A stretch of 64,000 bases of DNA, taken from the NCBI GenBank assembly GCA_021292165.1, contig CM037877.1, positions 13,135,980-13,199,979 of the forward strand, written 5' to 3'. The stretch is from Shinisaurus crocodilurus. Its lineage: Eukaryota > Chordata > Lepidosauria > Squamata > Shinisauridae. The first letter of the stretch is position 1, and each line of letters begins with the position of its first letter. Under the pieces are notes generated by a model. The model did no database searches. It was not told where the DNA came from and worked only from the letters and a program-made list of their open reading frames with translations. A program made the position numbers and the translations under genes. Below are positions 1-10,108 of this stretch, one piece after another.

Positions 1-490
1 TGAACCAGATGACCCACGGGCTCTTTCTTTGCTATGTTTCTACTACATGCATCTCCCCCACAACCCAGAAGGTGTATGAGTCAAACTGGTGTCTCTGCAC
101 CTCCACCCTGCGAGGTAGGACAGGCTGCAAGATGCCCTTTTGTCTCTATTCCTCACAGGTAGCGCCACCACACCTCTCTCACATCCTTTTTTCATATCCC
201 TTGTGCTGCCCGCAGGAGGAGACAGGCTTTTACATATATATGGAGTAGGAGAAGGCCCTTGGGAGTTCCTGGCATAGCTGGGCTGATGTTGCCTCTTTGC
301 TTTCTGCATGAACACAAAGGAAAAGTCTCAAAGTCCACAAAGTTTTTCTATGGGGCTTGGCAGTTCCCAGGGAGGGAAATTTATTTCATAATGGGCATAG
401 GTCTGGAGGGAGGGAGGGCTCAAGTGGGAAGGGGGGGGCACTAAATATCTGATCTTGCCTAGGGCACCAAACTGCCTTGCACCGGCCCTG
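1..490 (-). mobile_element. hAT-like element, GCCGGTGC family, cut by window edge
   Basis: This is the reverse-orientation copy of the element at 5272-6495. The sequence from about 1 to 490 matches the reverse complement of about 5272-5765 almost base for base, and it ends in the terminal inverted repeat GCACCGGCCCTG. The other end lies outside the window, so its target-site duplication cannot be checked. Open frames inside it are also found in the 5272 copy, but they show no transposase motif. Close identity between the two copies suggests fairly recent activity. Confidence 0.8.
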
Positions 491-583
491 CTTCTCCTTC
501 ATGATTTCTGCCTCTAAAAATCCTGAGCAAATCAAATAGTCAAGGATCTACAGGCCTGTAAGGTTGGGTAAAGTTGCCAACTA

Positions 584-829
584 GCCAATGTGGCAGAGAG
601 GTGAGGATGTGAGGATAGGACTGTGAGGCCCAGGTTGAGATTCCCCGCTCGCTCATGAAGCTCATCGGGTGACCCAGCGGCCAGGGTCCTTTGCTATCTC
701 TCAGCCTTAGGCTTCTCACAAGGTTGTTGTGAGAATAAAATGTGTGTGTTGGGGGTCGGGGAAGAGAGGAGATGTATACTGCCTTGAGTTCCTTGGAAGA
801 AGAGTGTAGTAAAAATATAATAAATAACA
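584..829 (+). mobile_element. Sauria-type tRNA-derived SINE, old copy
   Basis: This diverged copy keeps the SINE body: CCCCGCTCGCTCATGAAGCT, then AAGGTTGTTGTGAGAATAAA, then CCTTGAGTTCCTTGGAAGAA and an AT-rich tail. The tRNA-like head is badly decayed compared with the copy at 10109. It is the most diverged SINE in the window. Confidence 0.7.
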
Positions 830-904
830 AAACTGTGCCAATACAATCAAAGAAACTGTGTTTTATCGGGTAACCAGTAGTGGGTTCTGAAAAGCCAGTA
901 AACT

Positions 905-930
905 CCAGATTCTGACACACACACACACAC
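905..930. repeat. Short (CA)n run
   Basis: A short CA microsatellite lies between the old SINE and the MITE at 1038. Confidence 0.7.
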
Positions 931-1037
931 CCTCCACCCTGGCTATGCCCTGGCCCATGAGATGTTGCCTTGGCTCCAACCTTGACCCACAAGAACCTAT
1001 CCTGGTATCACCTTTGACCTGCCGGGTTCCTCTTGAC

Positions 1038-1163
1038 CAGGGGTGGACAGAAGGTAGATCTCCAGATGTTTTGAACTTCAACTCCCAGAAGCCCCTGCCA
1101 GCATGGCAAATGCTGGGAGTTGAAGTCCAAAATATCTGGAGATCTACTTTCTGCCCACCCCTG
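1038..1163. mobile_element. Palindromic hAT-type MITE (CAGGGGTGGACAGAAGG ends)
   Basis: The element is an inverted repeat with ends CAGGGGTGGACAGAAGGTAG and its complement. The centre is built on CAACTCCCAG / CTGGGAGTTG. The flanks CTCTTGAC and CTCTAGAT match at 6 of 8 bases, consistent with an old 8-bp duplication. The same terminal sequence is the unit of the tandem array at 44139-44420. Confidence 0.75.
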
Positions 1164-1171
1164 CTCTAGAT

Positions 1172-2585
1172 TTCACTCCTAAACTTCTATATTCTGTCCA
1201 GGTTCTTTCTGGATTGTGCTCTCAGCCCTATCCAAAGGGGACACTTAAAAAAAAAAAAAAAATCACCAGGGTCGGCTGTTGTGCAACTGCTTTGCAAATA
1301 TATGGTTGCTAAGCCAGTTGGAGGGGAGACGTTATACTTGGAATGCACAACTAGCCTTTCATTGCACCACAATAGCCCAACTGCGTATGATTAAGGACTC
1401 TTGATTGTGTATATCCACAAAAAGACTGCCATTTTAAACTCAAAACTCTCCGACCCTGCCTTTAGCTTTCCATTGGGCTCTTTTGATCCCATCACTATGC
1501 TTTAATTGGTCACGGGCCATAAATCAGGACAATCATAATTCTAATAATAATAATAATCTGTTCTCTAAAGCAAAAGGCACATTGTTTCGTGATCTGTAAG
1601 CAAAGGATCAGGGTGTGCTCAGATGCTTCCAGGGGCAACAACAACAAACAGAATGACAATAGATTCCAGCATGCCAGAGTATGTTGTTCAGATTATTTCC
1701 TTCGAGCTCTTCTCAAAGTAAGAACTGATCATTGTACACTGCTGATTCCTCCTTCTCTGGATGTGAGGCTATTTGGGAATGGGGCAAGTTGTTATAAGGG
1801 ACGTTTGCTAAACCGGCACCCACTTATATCTCCTTACACAAATGGTGGAGGAATACGGGTTATAACAGGATGTTATAAAAAGGTTACTTTAGAAAGGTTT
1901 TTAAAAAGGTTACTTTAAAGCAAAATGTTACTTTAGAACAAAATAAGCCCTGCTTTTCAAACTTGTATTATGTATTCAGCAATCTTTCCCCTTTGTTTAC
2001 AGGGAAGCGTAATTCTAGCGGGTAGGTGTTGAATCTCTTTCTGCCCAAGGGCCAAAATTCCATTTTGGAAAAGCTTTCAAGATCCACACTCCAGTGGTGG
2101 GTGGAGCCAAAGGCAAAGGGGGCGGGGCCATCTGGGTAAGTCCAGCAGGCTGGATTGGGGCCCCCAGGCCTGAGGTTCTCTATCTCATTTTAGAGCCTTC
2201 TTTTAGAGTCCGAAGGTTATGAATTTGGCTTCTAGTCTTATGTTATTTACTTTGATCTTCGGACAATTTGCGAGGAGGACTGTTGCCTACACATATATTT
2301 TGTCACTGAATGTTATGCATGAAGGCTGCTTCTCACTGTATGTGTGCTAATTTCCCCCTCCGTGTGCTGAACCTTTAAGGCGGGAAGAACTAGCAGGCGG
2401 GCAGTGCAATGCCGTGAGGGCTGCCCATAACCCTCTGAACTTGGAGGGCGGAAACGAAGGTCGCCTCCATGCTCCTCCTGCCCTGCAAAACACTTAGATG
2501 GCCGCCTAAGTGTTCTGCCCCAGAACGCGAGGAGAGGAGGCTGAGGTGCAGAAGCCTGTCTGCCCCCCCCCAACAAAACTCCATC
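1172..2585. other. Unassigned intergenic sequence
   Basis: Nothing coding is recognized. The stretch holds an A-run near 1246-1262 and an (AAT)n run near 1540-1556. Short frames such as 1589-1918 have no family signature. Confidence 0.5.
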
Positions 2586-3140
2586 TATGCCCTATGAGGG
2601 GAGACTGAAAGAACTGGGCATGTTTAGCCTTCAGAAGAGGGGACTGAGGGGAGATATGACCGCACTCTTCCAGTACTTGAAGGGTTGTCACCAGTGCTTT
2701 TTTTCTGGAGAAAAAGGTACCGGAACTCTTGGATTACATTTCCTCGGGAGTAGATGGAGATTAAATTGTAATGCAATTAATAGAAGAAAAGGTGCTGGAA
2801 CTCAGTTCCGGTGAGTTCCACCAGAAAAAAAGCCCTGGTTGTCACCAGGATCTCTTCTCGATCATCCCAGTTTGCAGGACACGGAATGATGGGCTCAAGT
2901 TACAGGAACCCAGATTCCACCTAAACGTCAGGAAAAATTTCCTGACTGTCAGAGCAATAAGACAATGGAACCAACGACCTAGGGAGGTGGTGGGCTCTCC
3001 CACTCTGGAGGCATTCAAGGTGCAGCTGGACGGCCATCTGTCAGGGATGCTTTGACCTGGATTCCTGCATTGAGCAGGGGGTTGGACTCAATGGCCTTGT
3101 AGGCCCCTTTCAACTCTACCTTTCTATGATTCTATGGTTC
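2586..3140 (+). mobile_element. CR1 LINE 3' end, interrupted
   Basis: This holds the last part of CR1 ORF2 plus the 3' UTR. The decayed C-terminus reads FLTVRAIRQWNQRPREVV, then a segment ending in FKVQLDGHLSGML. It is followed by the CR1 tail GGGGGTTGGACTCAATGGCC and a terminal ATTCTATG-type microsatellite. CR1 is a non-LTR retrotransposon copied by target-primed reverse transcription, so 5'-truncated copies like this are normal. A hAT MITE (2692-2837) splits it. The copy at 40374-40778 shows the uninterrupted sequence. Confidence 0.93.
2692..2837. mobile_element. hAT MITE inserted in CR1, exact 8-bp TSD
   Basis: The 146-bp element starts CAGTGCTTTTTTTCTGG and ends CCAGAAAAAAAGCCCTG. It is flanked on both sides by GTTGTCAC (2684-2691 and 2838-2845). 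Removing it and one duplication restores the CR1 reading seen near 40465. The 8-bp duplication and CAG..CTG ends are typical of hAT transposition. Confidence 0.93.
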
Positions 3141-3903
3141 TATCTCCAAGGTCGTTCTTGTGACCTTGGAGCTGCAGCCGGTGTGGCTCTTTCTGCGCCA
3201 GCTGCGAGGGCGGAGGGAGGGCGCTCCATGTTCAGAGTCTCAGCGCCCACCTCAGAGCACATTTCCAAGGTCAGCGCTGGGACTCCGAATTATCCTATGG
3301 CCAGCTAGTCTCTGTCTAGCAGCCACAGGATTGTGCCCTAAAAAAACTAAGAAAGAAATAATTTAGGATGAGAGTATAGTTGATCAAATCGGCAAGCGCA
3401 TCCACATGTGGGATTGAGATCACTGTTGGTAGCACAAACTCTAATATTGGATCAAAACTTACCATTTTCCCTACTCCATTTTGACATAGAATATGACTAG
3501 AGTCTATGAAGATATCGTCTTTTATCCAACTTCTGAATTTAGCCCAGAATAGCTCAATAGGTGTGCAGCGATGTAGACAGGAAGGGGAGGAATTTGCAAA
3601 ATAATTGGTTTTCGTCCATTCCTATATTTGGCAGGAGTCCCAGTTCACATCCATTAATGTAACATTTATGAAGCTCTCCTTGGGCCTTAGGTGAAAAGGG
3701 CTGTGTAAGCAGAGCCGTTTATCCTCATTTGGCAGACGCTTTTCTTTGTTGCTGTGGTTTGATTATCTTTCTGTGACTTTTAAAATAGTTATTTCCATTT
3801 CATTTTGTGTCCAGCCTATACCCTTGATCCTGCACTGTTTGTAGTGTGGCCATGTGTCCTACTTCACAGAGGACAATCCCCTATTTGAAGGCATCCTCTG
3901 TTT
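3141..3903. other. Unassigned sequence, with a fragment of a GAGGAC-type repeat at the end
   Basis: No gene is seen. Near 3851-3900 the words GTCCTACTTCACAGAGGACA resemble the 3' end of the repeat described at 9526-10445. The MITE at 3904 appears to be inserted into that fragment. Confidence 0.45.
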
Positions 3904-4040
3904 CAGGGCTCTCCAACCTTGGGCCCCTAGATGTTGCTGGACTACAGCTCCTAGAATGCCCTTGCCATTAGCCATGCTGGCTGGGTATGCTGGGAGCTGT
4001 AGACTGGCAACATCAGGGGACCCAAGGTTGGAGAGCCCTG
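3904..4040. mobile_element. Palindromic hAT MITE, CAGGGCTCTCCAACC ends
   Basis: The ends are CAGGGCTCTCCAACCTTGGG and its complement, around a core of GGACTACAGCTCC / GGGAGCTGTAG. The flanks CTCTGTTT (3896-3903) and CTCTATTT (4041-4048) match at 7 of 8 bases. It belongs to the same family as the copies at 25801 and 13558. Confidence 0.9.
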
Positions 4041-4283
4041 CTCTATTTAAAGGGCTGTCCAGTCCAAGTCCAATTGAAAGGTAAAGATCTATAAGAAGGG
4101 CCTTGAAGTTGCCCAACAACACTTAGCACCTGGACATCAGACTGAGCAGGCACTCAGGTCACCTGGTCACAGCCTTCCCAACTATGGTGAGATGTATTAT
4201 ATGTCATTCTTTCTAAATTTGCATCTACACATATAAATTAGCACCTGCAAATGTTATGCAAATTGGTGTCCTCTTTTTTGGCG

Positions 4284-4807
4284 ATTTATTTATTTATTTA
4301 TTTTATTTCTTATATTTATTAATCGCCCATCTGGCCGGCCACCCAGCCACCATGGGCGATGTACAATTAAAACAATACAATAAAATATGATAATTAAAAA
4401 AGTATAAAAAATTCTTTTAAAATCCTAACCCACCCCATATTCCTGCCTGAACAGCCAAGTTTTTAATGCACAGTGGAAGCTCATCATGGAGGGGGCATGG
4501 TGAAGGTCACTAGGGAGGGAGTTCCATAACATGGGGGCCACCACAGAGAAGGCCCTCTTCCTAGTCCCCACCAGCCTGGCTGCTCTGGCTGATGGGATAA
4601 GGAGAAGGCCGTCTGTGGCAGATCTTGTTGAGTGGCCTACTTGATGTTGCTAGAGGTGCTCCTTGAGATAAACTGGGCTGGAGCCGTGTAGGGTTTTAAA
4701 GGTCAAAACCAACACCTTGAATTCGGCTCGGCAAGCAACTGGTAGCCAGTGCAGCTCCTTAAGCACTGGTGTGATGTGATCACGCCGGCGGCTGCCCTTA
4801 ATCAGGC
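4284..4807 (-). mobile_element. L2-type LINE 3' end (RT C-terminal remnant plus tail)
   Basis: Read on the minus strand this begins with a decayed ORF2 C-terminus. The motif LKELHWLPV is followed about 70 residues later by AFSVVAPMLWNSLPSDL, the conserved L2-clade ending. Next comes an AT-rich 3' UTR with CACCCTGG/CATGGGCGATGTACAAT and a tail of ATAAATAAAT units. It is 5' truncated, as is usual for L2. The same tail recurs at 38957-39177 and 53630-53775. Confidence 0.88.
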
Positions 4808-5218
4808 ATAACTGCCCATCCTAACGGCTTGCCTCTGAAGATAATGCAATGAAAGAAACCAGCAGTGTTGGGCTCTTCATTGAGACATTTCTTTCTAAGG
4901 AAACATCTTCAGTATTCTGAAGCAGTGCAAACATTACTCTGGATAGGTGGGTGGGTATTGGGGAAAGTACCATAACCACACTGCCTGCACACTGGCCTTC
5001 TACAACATCTATCCCGACATCCAGGAAATAGAAATTGCTTCTCTTGGAGGTTTAGCAAGAATGCAAAGTGAGATGTATGACTATAGTGTTCTCCACCATG
5101 GGGGGGGGGAGGACCCCACACACAACACGAGAGATGAGGAATATATATGTAACATAAATGGGATTGAGAATGCCCCCACCCAAGTTTAGGCCAGATTCAG
5201 ACATGTGAAGAGCCGATG
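4808..5218. other. Unassigned sequence
   Basis: No gene or repeat family is recognized between the L2 end and the nested elements beginning at 5219. It contains a G-run at 5101-5109. Confidence 0.45.
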
Positions 5219-5271
5219 ACTGGGTCCAGACAACACGATAACCCACACTCAAGGGTGAGTATGGGTTGAGT

Positions 5272-6495
5272 CAGGGCCGGTGCAAGGCAGTTTGGTGCCC
5301 TAGGCAAGATCAGATATTTAGTGCCCCCCCTTCCCACTTGAGTCCTCCCTCCCTCCAGACCTATGCCCATTATGAAATAAATTTCCCTCCCTGGGAACTG
5401 CCAAGCCCCATAGAAAAACTTTGTGGACTTTGAGGCTTTTCCTTTGTGTTCATGCAGAAAGCAAAGAGGCAACATCAGCCCAGCTATGCCAGGAACTCCC
5501 AAGGGCCTTCTCCTACTCCATATATATGTAAAAGCCTGTCTCCTCCTGCGGGCAGCACAAGGGATATGAAAAAAGGATGTGAGAGAGGTGTGGTGGCGCT
5601 ACCTGTGAGGAATAGAGACAAAAGGGCATCTTGCAGCCTGTCCTACCTCGCAGGGTGGAGGTGCAGGGACACCAGTTTGACTCATACACCTTCTGGGTTG
5701 GGGGGGGATGCATGTAGTAGAAACATAGCAACGAGAGAGCCCGTGGATCATCTGGTTCAAATTTAGGAGGGGCATTACAAAACTTGCTGCTTCCCCTCCT
5801 CTCTCTATCACTTTGTTGCAATATTTCTTTTTCAGAATAATGTATATTATCCTGTCTTTCCCTTTACCAGCCTAGTGCTCAAGGCAGACAACAATATTCA
5901 AAGTACAGTAAAGCAAACATCAACAGCTCAGAGCACAATCCTAAACACGTTGAGGCAGAAAAAAGCCCTGCAACTCCCAGCATTCACCAGTCAGCATGTC
6001 TGGCTGTTGGAATGCTGGGAGTTGTAGGACTTCCCCCCCCCCCCGCAAACACACGTAGGATTGCTTCCTAAAAGCATTTAAAACCAAAACACAGAAACAG
6101 CATGGTAAATAATTAAAACATTGGAGCCCCAGCTAGCTTAAAATACCTTTCCCTCCCTCCCTGGTTGCTGGAAATAACTGCTTTCAGGGGACGTTGAGCT
6201 GAAGAACCTGAGGTGCGTGCCGGAGGGAGGGAAGGCAAAGGAGGTGTTTGCAGGTGCATCCTTCCCGCCGCAACTGCAGCGAGGCTTGGAAACCAAGCCC
6301 TGAGGTGGAGGAGAGAGAGGGAGAGGCACGCTTCTTTCGCCCCCCCCTCCCCGCCACAGGACATGATTGGTAAAACAAACTTAGTAAAATATGCATTTTA
6401 GCGCTGGATTTTTTTTCAAAGGCATTTCTGGTGCCCCTATTAAGCCCAGCGCCCTAGGCAGCAGCCTAGTTTGCCTAATGGTAGCACCGGCCCTG
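5272..6495 (+). mobile_element. 1224-bp non-autonomous hAT, exact 8-bp TSD
   Basis: Ends are CAGGGCCGGTGCAAGG and GTAGCACCGGCCCTG. The flanking duplication GGTTGAGT is perfect (5264-5271 and 6496-6503). No transposase motif is visible in any frame. It carries an inner palindromic repeat around 5935-6075 (GAGCACAATCC ... GGATTGCTTCC), so it is itself a host for another element. Much shorter relatives with the same ends are at 27239 and 46470, and a reversed partial copy is at 1-490. Confidence 0.93.
5935..6075. repeat. Palindromic GCACAATCCTA-type MITE inside the hAT
   Basis: The left end GAGCACAATCCTAAACACG and right end CGTAGGATTGCTTCC are inverted. The centre is GCAACTCCCAGCATTC / GAATGCTGGGAGTTG. 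Relatives are at 17995-18121, 24252 and 38645. Confidence 0.65.
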
Positions 6496-6650
6496 GGTTG
6501 AGTGTGGGTTGTCATTGAACCGTGGGTTGTTGTTGAAACGTGGGTTATTGTGTTGTCTGAACCCAGCTGCGCTAACTCATGGTTCAACAACAACCCACAC
6601 TCTACCCATATTCAGCCCTTGAGTGTGAGTTACAGTATTGTCTTAACCCA

Positions 6651-7320
6651 GTCATTGGAACTCTCACAGACCAACATTCTATCCCACGTGCACCCTGTGC
6701 TGGAATGTTGCATTTGCCGTAGTCCTATTCAGGTGTTTCTGTACCCACTTAACACATGATCAGGGAGTGGAGGCCATACTGGATAACCCCACCCCCCAAC
6801 GTCAAGTACAGCCCGTCAGCCCCACACACAGGCATCCATGCACTGATGGATTTCTGAAGGGGATTAGTGTGGTGAGCTATGTGCGTACCTCATTTCATCT
6901 TTCTGGCTAGTCTAGAAGTACCATAAACATTTGGAGTACATTTCTTGCCTTCCTTCCCCACTTCTAGGAAGAGACAAAGATCTCCCTATCAGATTCTTCT
7001 AGTAATCATAGTACAGTTCTTTATTTGCAGTCAAAAACTGTGGGGAAAACAAGCCGTTCAAGCACCAAAAAAAGCAAGTCAAAATGAAAACATATACATT
7101 CTGTTAATACAACATTACATTACAAAATTAAACTCAGAAATGACGCCTCCTCGCTTAGTATCTGTGACCTTGTTTTAATAGCTGCAGCAAGGCACTTGGC
7201 TGTGTTTTTGGCGATTGTGATTCTTCTAGTGATCAGAATGCTTTGGACTACATAGACACTAAATTTCAGCATGTTGGTGGCCTGGAATTACCTTAAATAT
7301 TTGGAGGTGCACTAATATAT
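6651..7320. other. Unassigned sequence
   Basis: No gene, structural RNA or recognized repeat. The word CACTAATATATAC occurs near 7310 and again near 7487, on both sides of the palindrome, which hints at a small local duplication. Confidence 0.45.
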
Positions 7321-7446
7321 ACGGAAAAAAAGGAGAGAACTAGGTTCTCAGGATGCAAAAATCTTTATTAAAGGAGCCCGACACGTCGGGCTCCTTTAAT
7401 AAAGATTTTTGCATCCTAAGAACCTAGTTCTCTCCTTTTTTTCCGT
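7321..7446. repeat. Near-perfect palindrome, two 61-bp arms
   Basis: Arms 7321-7381 and 7386-7446 are reverse complements with only one or two differences, around a 4-base loop (CACG). The arms begin ACGGAAAAAAAGGAGAG and meet at GGAGCCCGA / TCGGGCTCC. It contains AATAAAG words on both strands. No flanking duplication could be read. It could be a foldback element or a recent inverted duplication. Confidence 0.9.
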
Positions 7447-8236
7447 TGCATTTGGATGCTTATCTCCTCCTGTTTCTGTCTTTGGCACTAATATATACAC
7501 CAAATTTCAGCTTCCTGAGTGGCATGAATGTACCTTAACTATTTCAGGATGCACTGCACTTTGAGTCTTCCATTTGGACAGAGAGTACAAATGTCCCATT
7601 TTCCGTTTTCCACCTGCCTGGTAATCAGGGTATTGTGGACAATGTGTGTACCAAATCCCAGGGCTCTCAGTCACAGGGAAGTACCTCACAATTTAGATAT
7701 CTCCATCAGTCAGTCTTCACTCATATATTATATATTATGCAATATAGCATTATACAGAGTATAATTTATAATAGTACATGGGCCTTGCATTCAGAAAGTA
7801 TTGGGGCATGTTCTGGGCTGCTACTGCAAGGGCCCTAATCCCCCAAATCCAAATATGAAGAAGCCATGGAATTCCCGCAGCTCAACATCTCTGTGCGGCT
7901 TGGTCTCGACTTGCTCTGCGCCGATCTCTATTATTAGGTAAACTTCATCACCCAGGACTTGACTGTTTGATAACAGACCATGGTGAACAAGCCACAATCC
8001 AACAACAATGGGTTGTTTGTGGTAAAAAAAAAAAAAAAAAGTCCCATTTTCAAGTCTTCCTCCTCATCTTGGTGTCTTGGGCTATGGGTGTGCAAAATTC
8101 CAGCTTTCCTGGGTGACCAGGACCAGTGGAGGCTATTGGAGAGCAACTTTTGAGGTCTCCATTTTGAGGGAGATCTTATGTAAGTGCAAAAATCCAGTGG
8201 CCACTGGTGAGTGTAAAATTGGGCTGTCATTATACA
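7447..8236. other. Unassigned sequence
   Basis: No gene is recognized. It contains a poly(A) run at 8024-8040. Short frames (7528-7764, 7934-8293) have no known motif. Confidence 0.45.
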
Positions 8237-8411
8237 GGCCTGTGGCTTACGCTGGCTCAGCTTGTCTGAGCGTGGAAAGCTAAGCAGGGTCAAGCCTGGT
8301 TATTACTTGGATGGGAGACCCCTCCTCTAGTTTCCTGCATTGAGCAGGGGGTTGGACTCGATGGCCTTGTAGGCTCCTTCCAACTCTATGATCTATGAAA
8401 TCTATGAAATC
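8237..8411 (+). mobile_element. 5S rRNA-derived SINE with CR1-like 3' tail
   Basis: The segment AAGCTAAGCAGGGTCAAGCC then TGGTTATTACTTGGATGGGAGACC-type sequence is nearly the 3' half of vertebrate 5S rRNA, including the internal pol III control regions (box A, intermediate element, box C). The head before it, GGCCTGTGGCTTACGCTGGC, is a diverged 5S 5' half. After GGGAGACC the sequence changes to TTTCCTGCATTGAGCAGG and GGTTGGACTCGATGGCC, which is the CR1 3' end, closing with ATCTATGAA repeats. A second, reversed copy at 10841-11011 has the same junctions, so this is a real family and not a chance fusion. Confidence 0.88.
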
Positions 8412-9064
8412 TACCCTCTAGAGGAGTCCTCTTCAGAGGATGAACTAAAGCCTCCTGAGCAAAGCAACACCATGCTTTACGGACCGACTGTCTGGGGGAC
8501 CTTGAGGAGGATCAAGGGGATCCTCTGCCCTGTGGGGAGAGGGATGTCAACCCTAACCCTCACAACACGGTTAGCCCCCTCTTGGACTCAGAGGCAGATG
8601 CCGATCAGCTGCCTAGCTCCAGGGAACACAGGAGTCTAAAGGCTAATGCTCAGCCGTCTGCCAGTTGCCAAAGTGTCTGCCTAAGGAACAGGGAGTCCTC
8701 CTGAGTAAAGGCCCTGCTCACAAGTAGACCTTTCCTCAGGCGGCACTAATGGCCTGCAGCCGTGCTCTGGGTGGGGTTCTGAAGGTGCAGGCATTTGACT
8801 CTGGACTACCTACAGACCTTACTTTTAGAATTGACCCTGGCTGGATGCCTGAAGCTCTCTCCCAGCCCCCCCGTAAGCAGGACATGGGCTTGCTATGTGT
8901 AAGACCTGGGTAGCTCCTAGTGTTTCTCCCTTCGTTCTTTCCCCACTCCCCGCCTTATTTTGAACCATGCTTTCCCAGACTTCTGCTCCGGAATCTATTG
9001 AACAACGCTAAGACTCATCTGTGGAAGATATACATTAGTCAAGGGTGGCTGTGGGCATATAGAG
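8412..9064. other. Unassigned sequence
   Basis: No family is recognized. One frame near 8388-8639 has an acidic start (EESSSEDE) but no conserved domain, and it begins inside the SINE tail, so I do not call a gene. Confidence 0.4.
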
Positions 9065-9489
9065 CAGGGGTCCCCAAACCCTTTGGAACCATGGACACAT
9101 TTGGGACTTTGAGAAATTGCTGTGGGCACCACCACAAAATGGCTCCCATGGAGGACGTGGCTAGTCACATAATGGCTGCTGTGGAGACCTAGCTAGTCAA
9201 GGGGTGGTGGAGGAGAGAGAGAAATAGCAACGCTTGAGGCTGGGAGGGAGGGGGAAATGGAAATATTTGCTTCCTGGCCAGCCCAATCTTCTCCCATCCA
9301 CACAGACCTTTCCCCTTTTCTCTGCCTTGCTGTTTCTCCCCCCTCCTAGCCTCTAGCCTTGCTCTTTCTCTCCCCTCTACCCCCATTATTCATTTCTTTC
9401 TTAAATGTTTTTTTTTTAAGGGGACAGGGAGTGCAGAGCTGTGTGGGTGCCATTGGAGATGCTCACGGGCACTGTGTTGGGGACCCCTA
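9065..9489. mobile_element. 425-bp hAT element, exact 8-bp TSD
   Basis: Left end CAGGGGTCCCCAAACCC and right end TTGGGGACCCCTA are inverted. The flanks ATATAGAG are identical (9057-9064 and 9490-9497). The final G of the right end is mutated to A. Inner sequence includes CACAAAATGGCTCCCATGG and a pyrimidine-rich stretch, with no transposase. Confidence 0.9.
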
Positions 9490-9624
9490 ATATAGAGGGG
9501 GGCAGTGAGGAGGAGGAGGAGGAAATAGGGTGGCCAGTTATGAGTTGCCAAAAAAGAGGAAATGCATCACCAAAAAAGAGGACTAAAGAGGACACTGACT
9601 TGCATAAAGTTTGCATATGCTAAT

Positions 9625-9625
<1 letters not shown>

Positions 9626-9655
<30 letters not shown>
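9626..9655. repeat. (TA)n microsatellite, left part
   Basis: About 14 TA units end exactly where the Tigger-like MITE begins. A second TA run starts at its other end (9894-9918). Confidence 0.9.
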
Positions 9656-9658
<3 letters not shown>

Positions 9659-9895
9659 ATACCTTGGATTGCAAGTAACGGTTTGAGAGCGTTTTGCAAG
9701 ACAAGCAAATTTTTAAATATTTATTTTTAAAAATTTGACTTGATATACAAGCGACGTCTTGCAATACAAGTACAGTACTGTAGTACGGCTTAAATTAAAA
9801 ATCTTTTTTGGGGGAATTTCGTTTTGATATAAGAGTGTTTTGGATTACAAACACATTTCCGGAACGAATTATGCTCTCAATCCAAGGCATGACTA
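9654..9895. mobile_element. pogo/Tigger-like MITE inside a (TA)n run
   Basis: Left end TAGTAATACCTTGGATTGCA and right end CAATCCAAGGCATGACTA are inverted. Intact copies at 29098 and 63538 read CAGTAATACC..GGTATTACTG between TA duplications. Insertion at TA is the Tc1/mariner-pogo rule. The centre has the words TTTTGCAAGACAAGCAAATT and TGATATAAGAGTGTTTTGG found in the other copies. Confidence 0.85.
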
Positions 9896-9918
9896 TATAT
9901 ATATATATATATATATAT
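9894..9918. repeat. (TA)n microsatellite, right part
   Basis: This continues the TA run split by the MITE at 9654-9895. Confidence 0.9.
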
Positions 9919-10108
9919 GCAAATTTAGACATTTGTAATTATAATTTTATTAGAAAGGTAGTACATCGCAGCATAATGTGGAATAATATGACCAGTGACC
10001 TCTGTGCTTGCCTGTTCAGTCTGCTGTCCAGATGCTAACTCTAGATGAGCAACAGTTCTGACGTTTGTTTATTTTTTATCTTTAGACTAGAATAAAGTCT
10101 AGTCTAAA

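Larger units (their letters stand above)
5219..6650. mobile_element. Outer inverted-terminal element (CTGGGTCCAGACAACAC), split by a hAT
   Basis: Left end CTGGGTCCAGACAACACGAT is mirrored by GTGTTGTCTGAACCCAG near 6550-6566 and again more weakly at 6635-6650. Repeated words such as AACCCACACTC / GAGTGTGGGTT fold on each other. The 1224-bp hAT at 5272 sits inside it. A relative lies at 32848-33030. I could not read a target duplication, so the superfamily is unresolved. Confidence 0.6.

Noticed and set aside
8237..8411. Functional 5S rRNA gene
   Set aside because: The 5' half is diverged, and the 3' end runs into a CR1 tail instead of the 5S end and T-run terminator.
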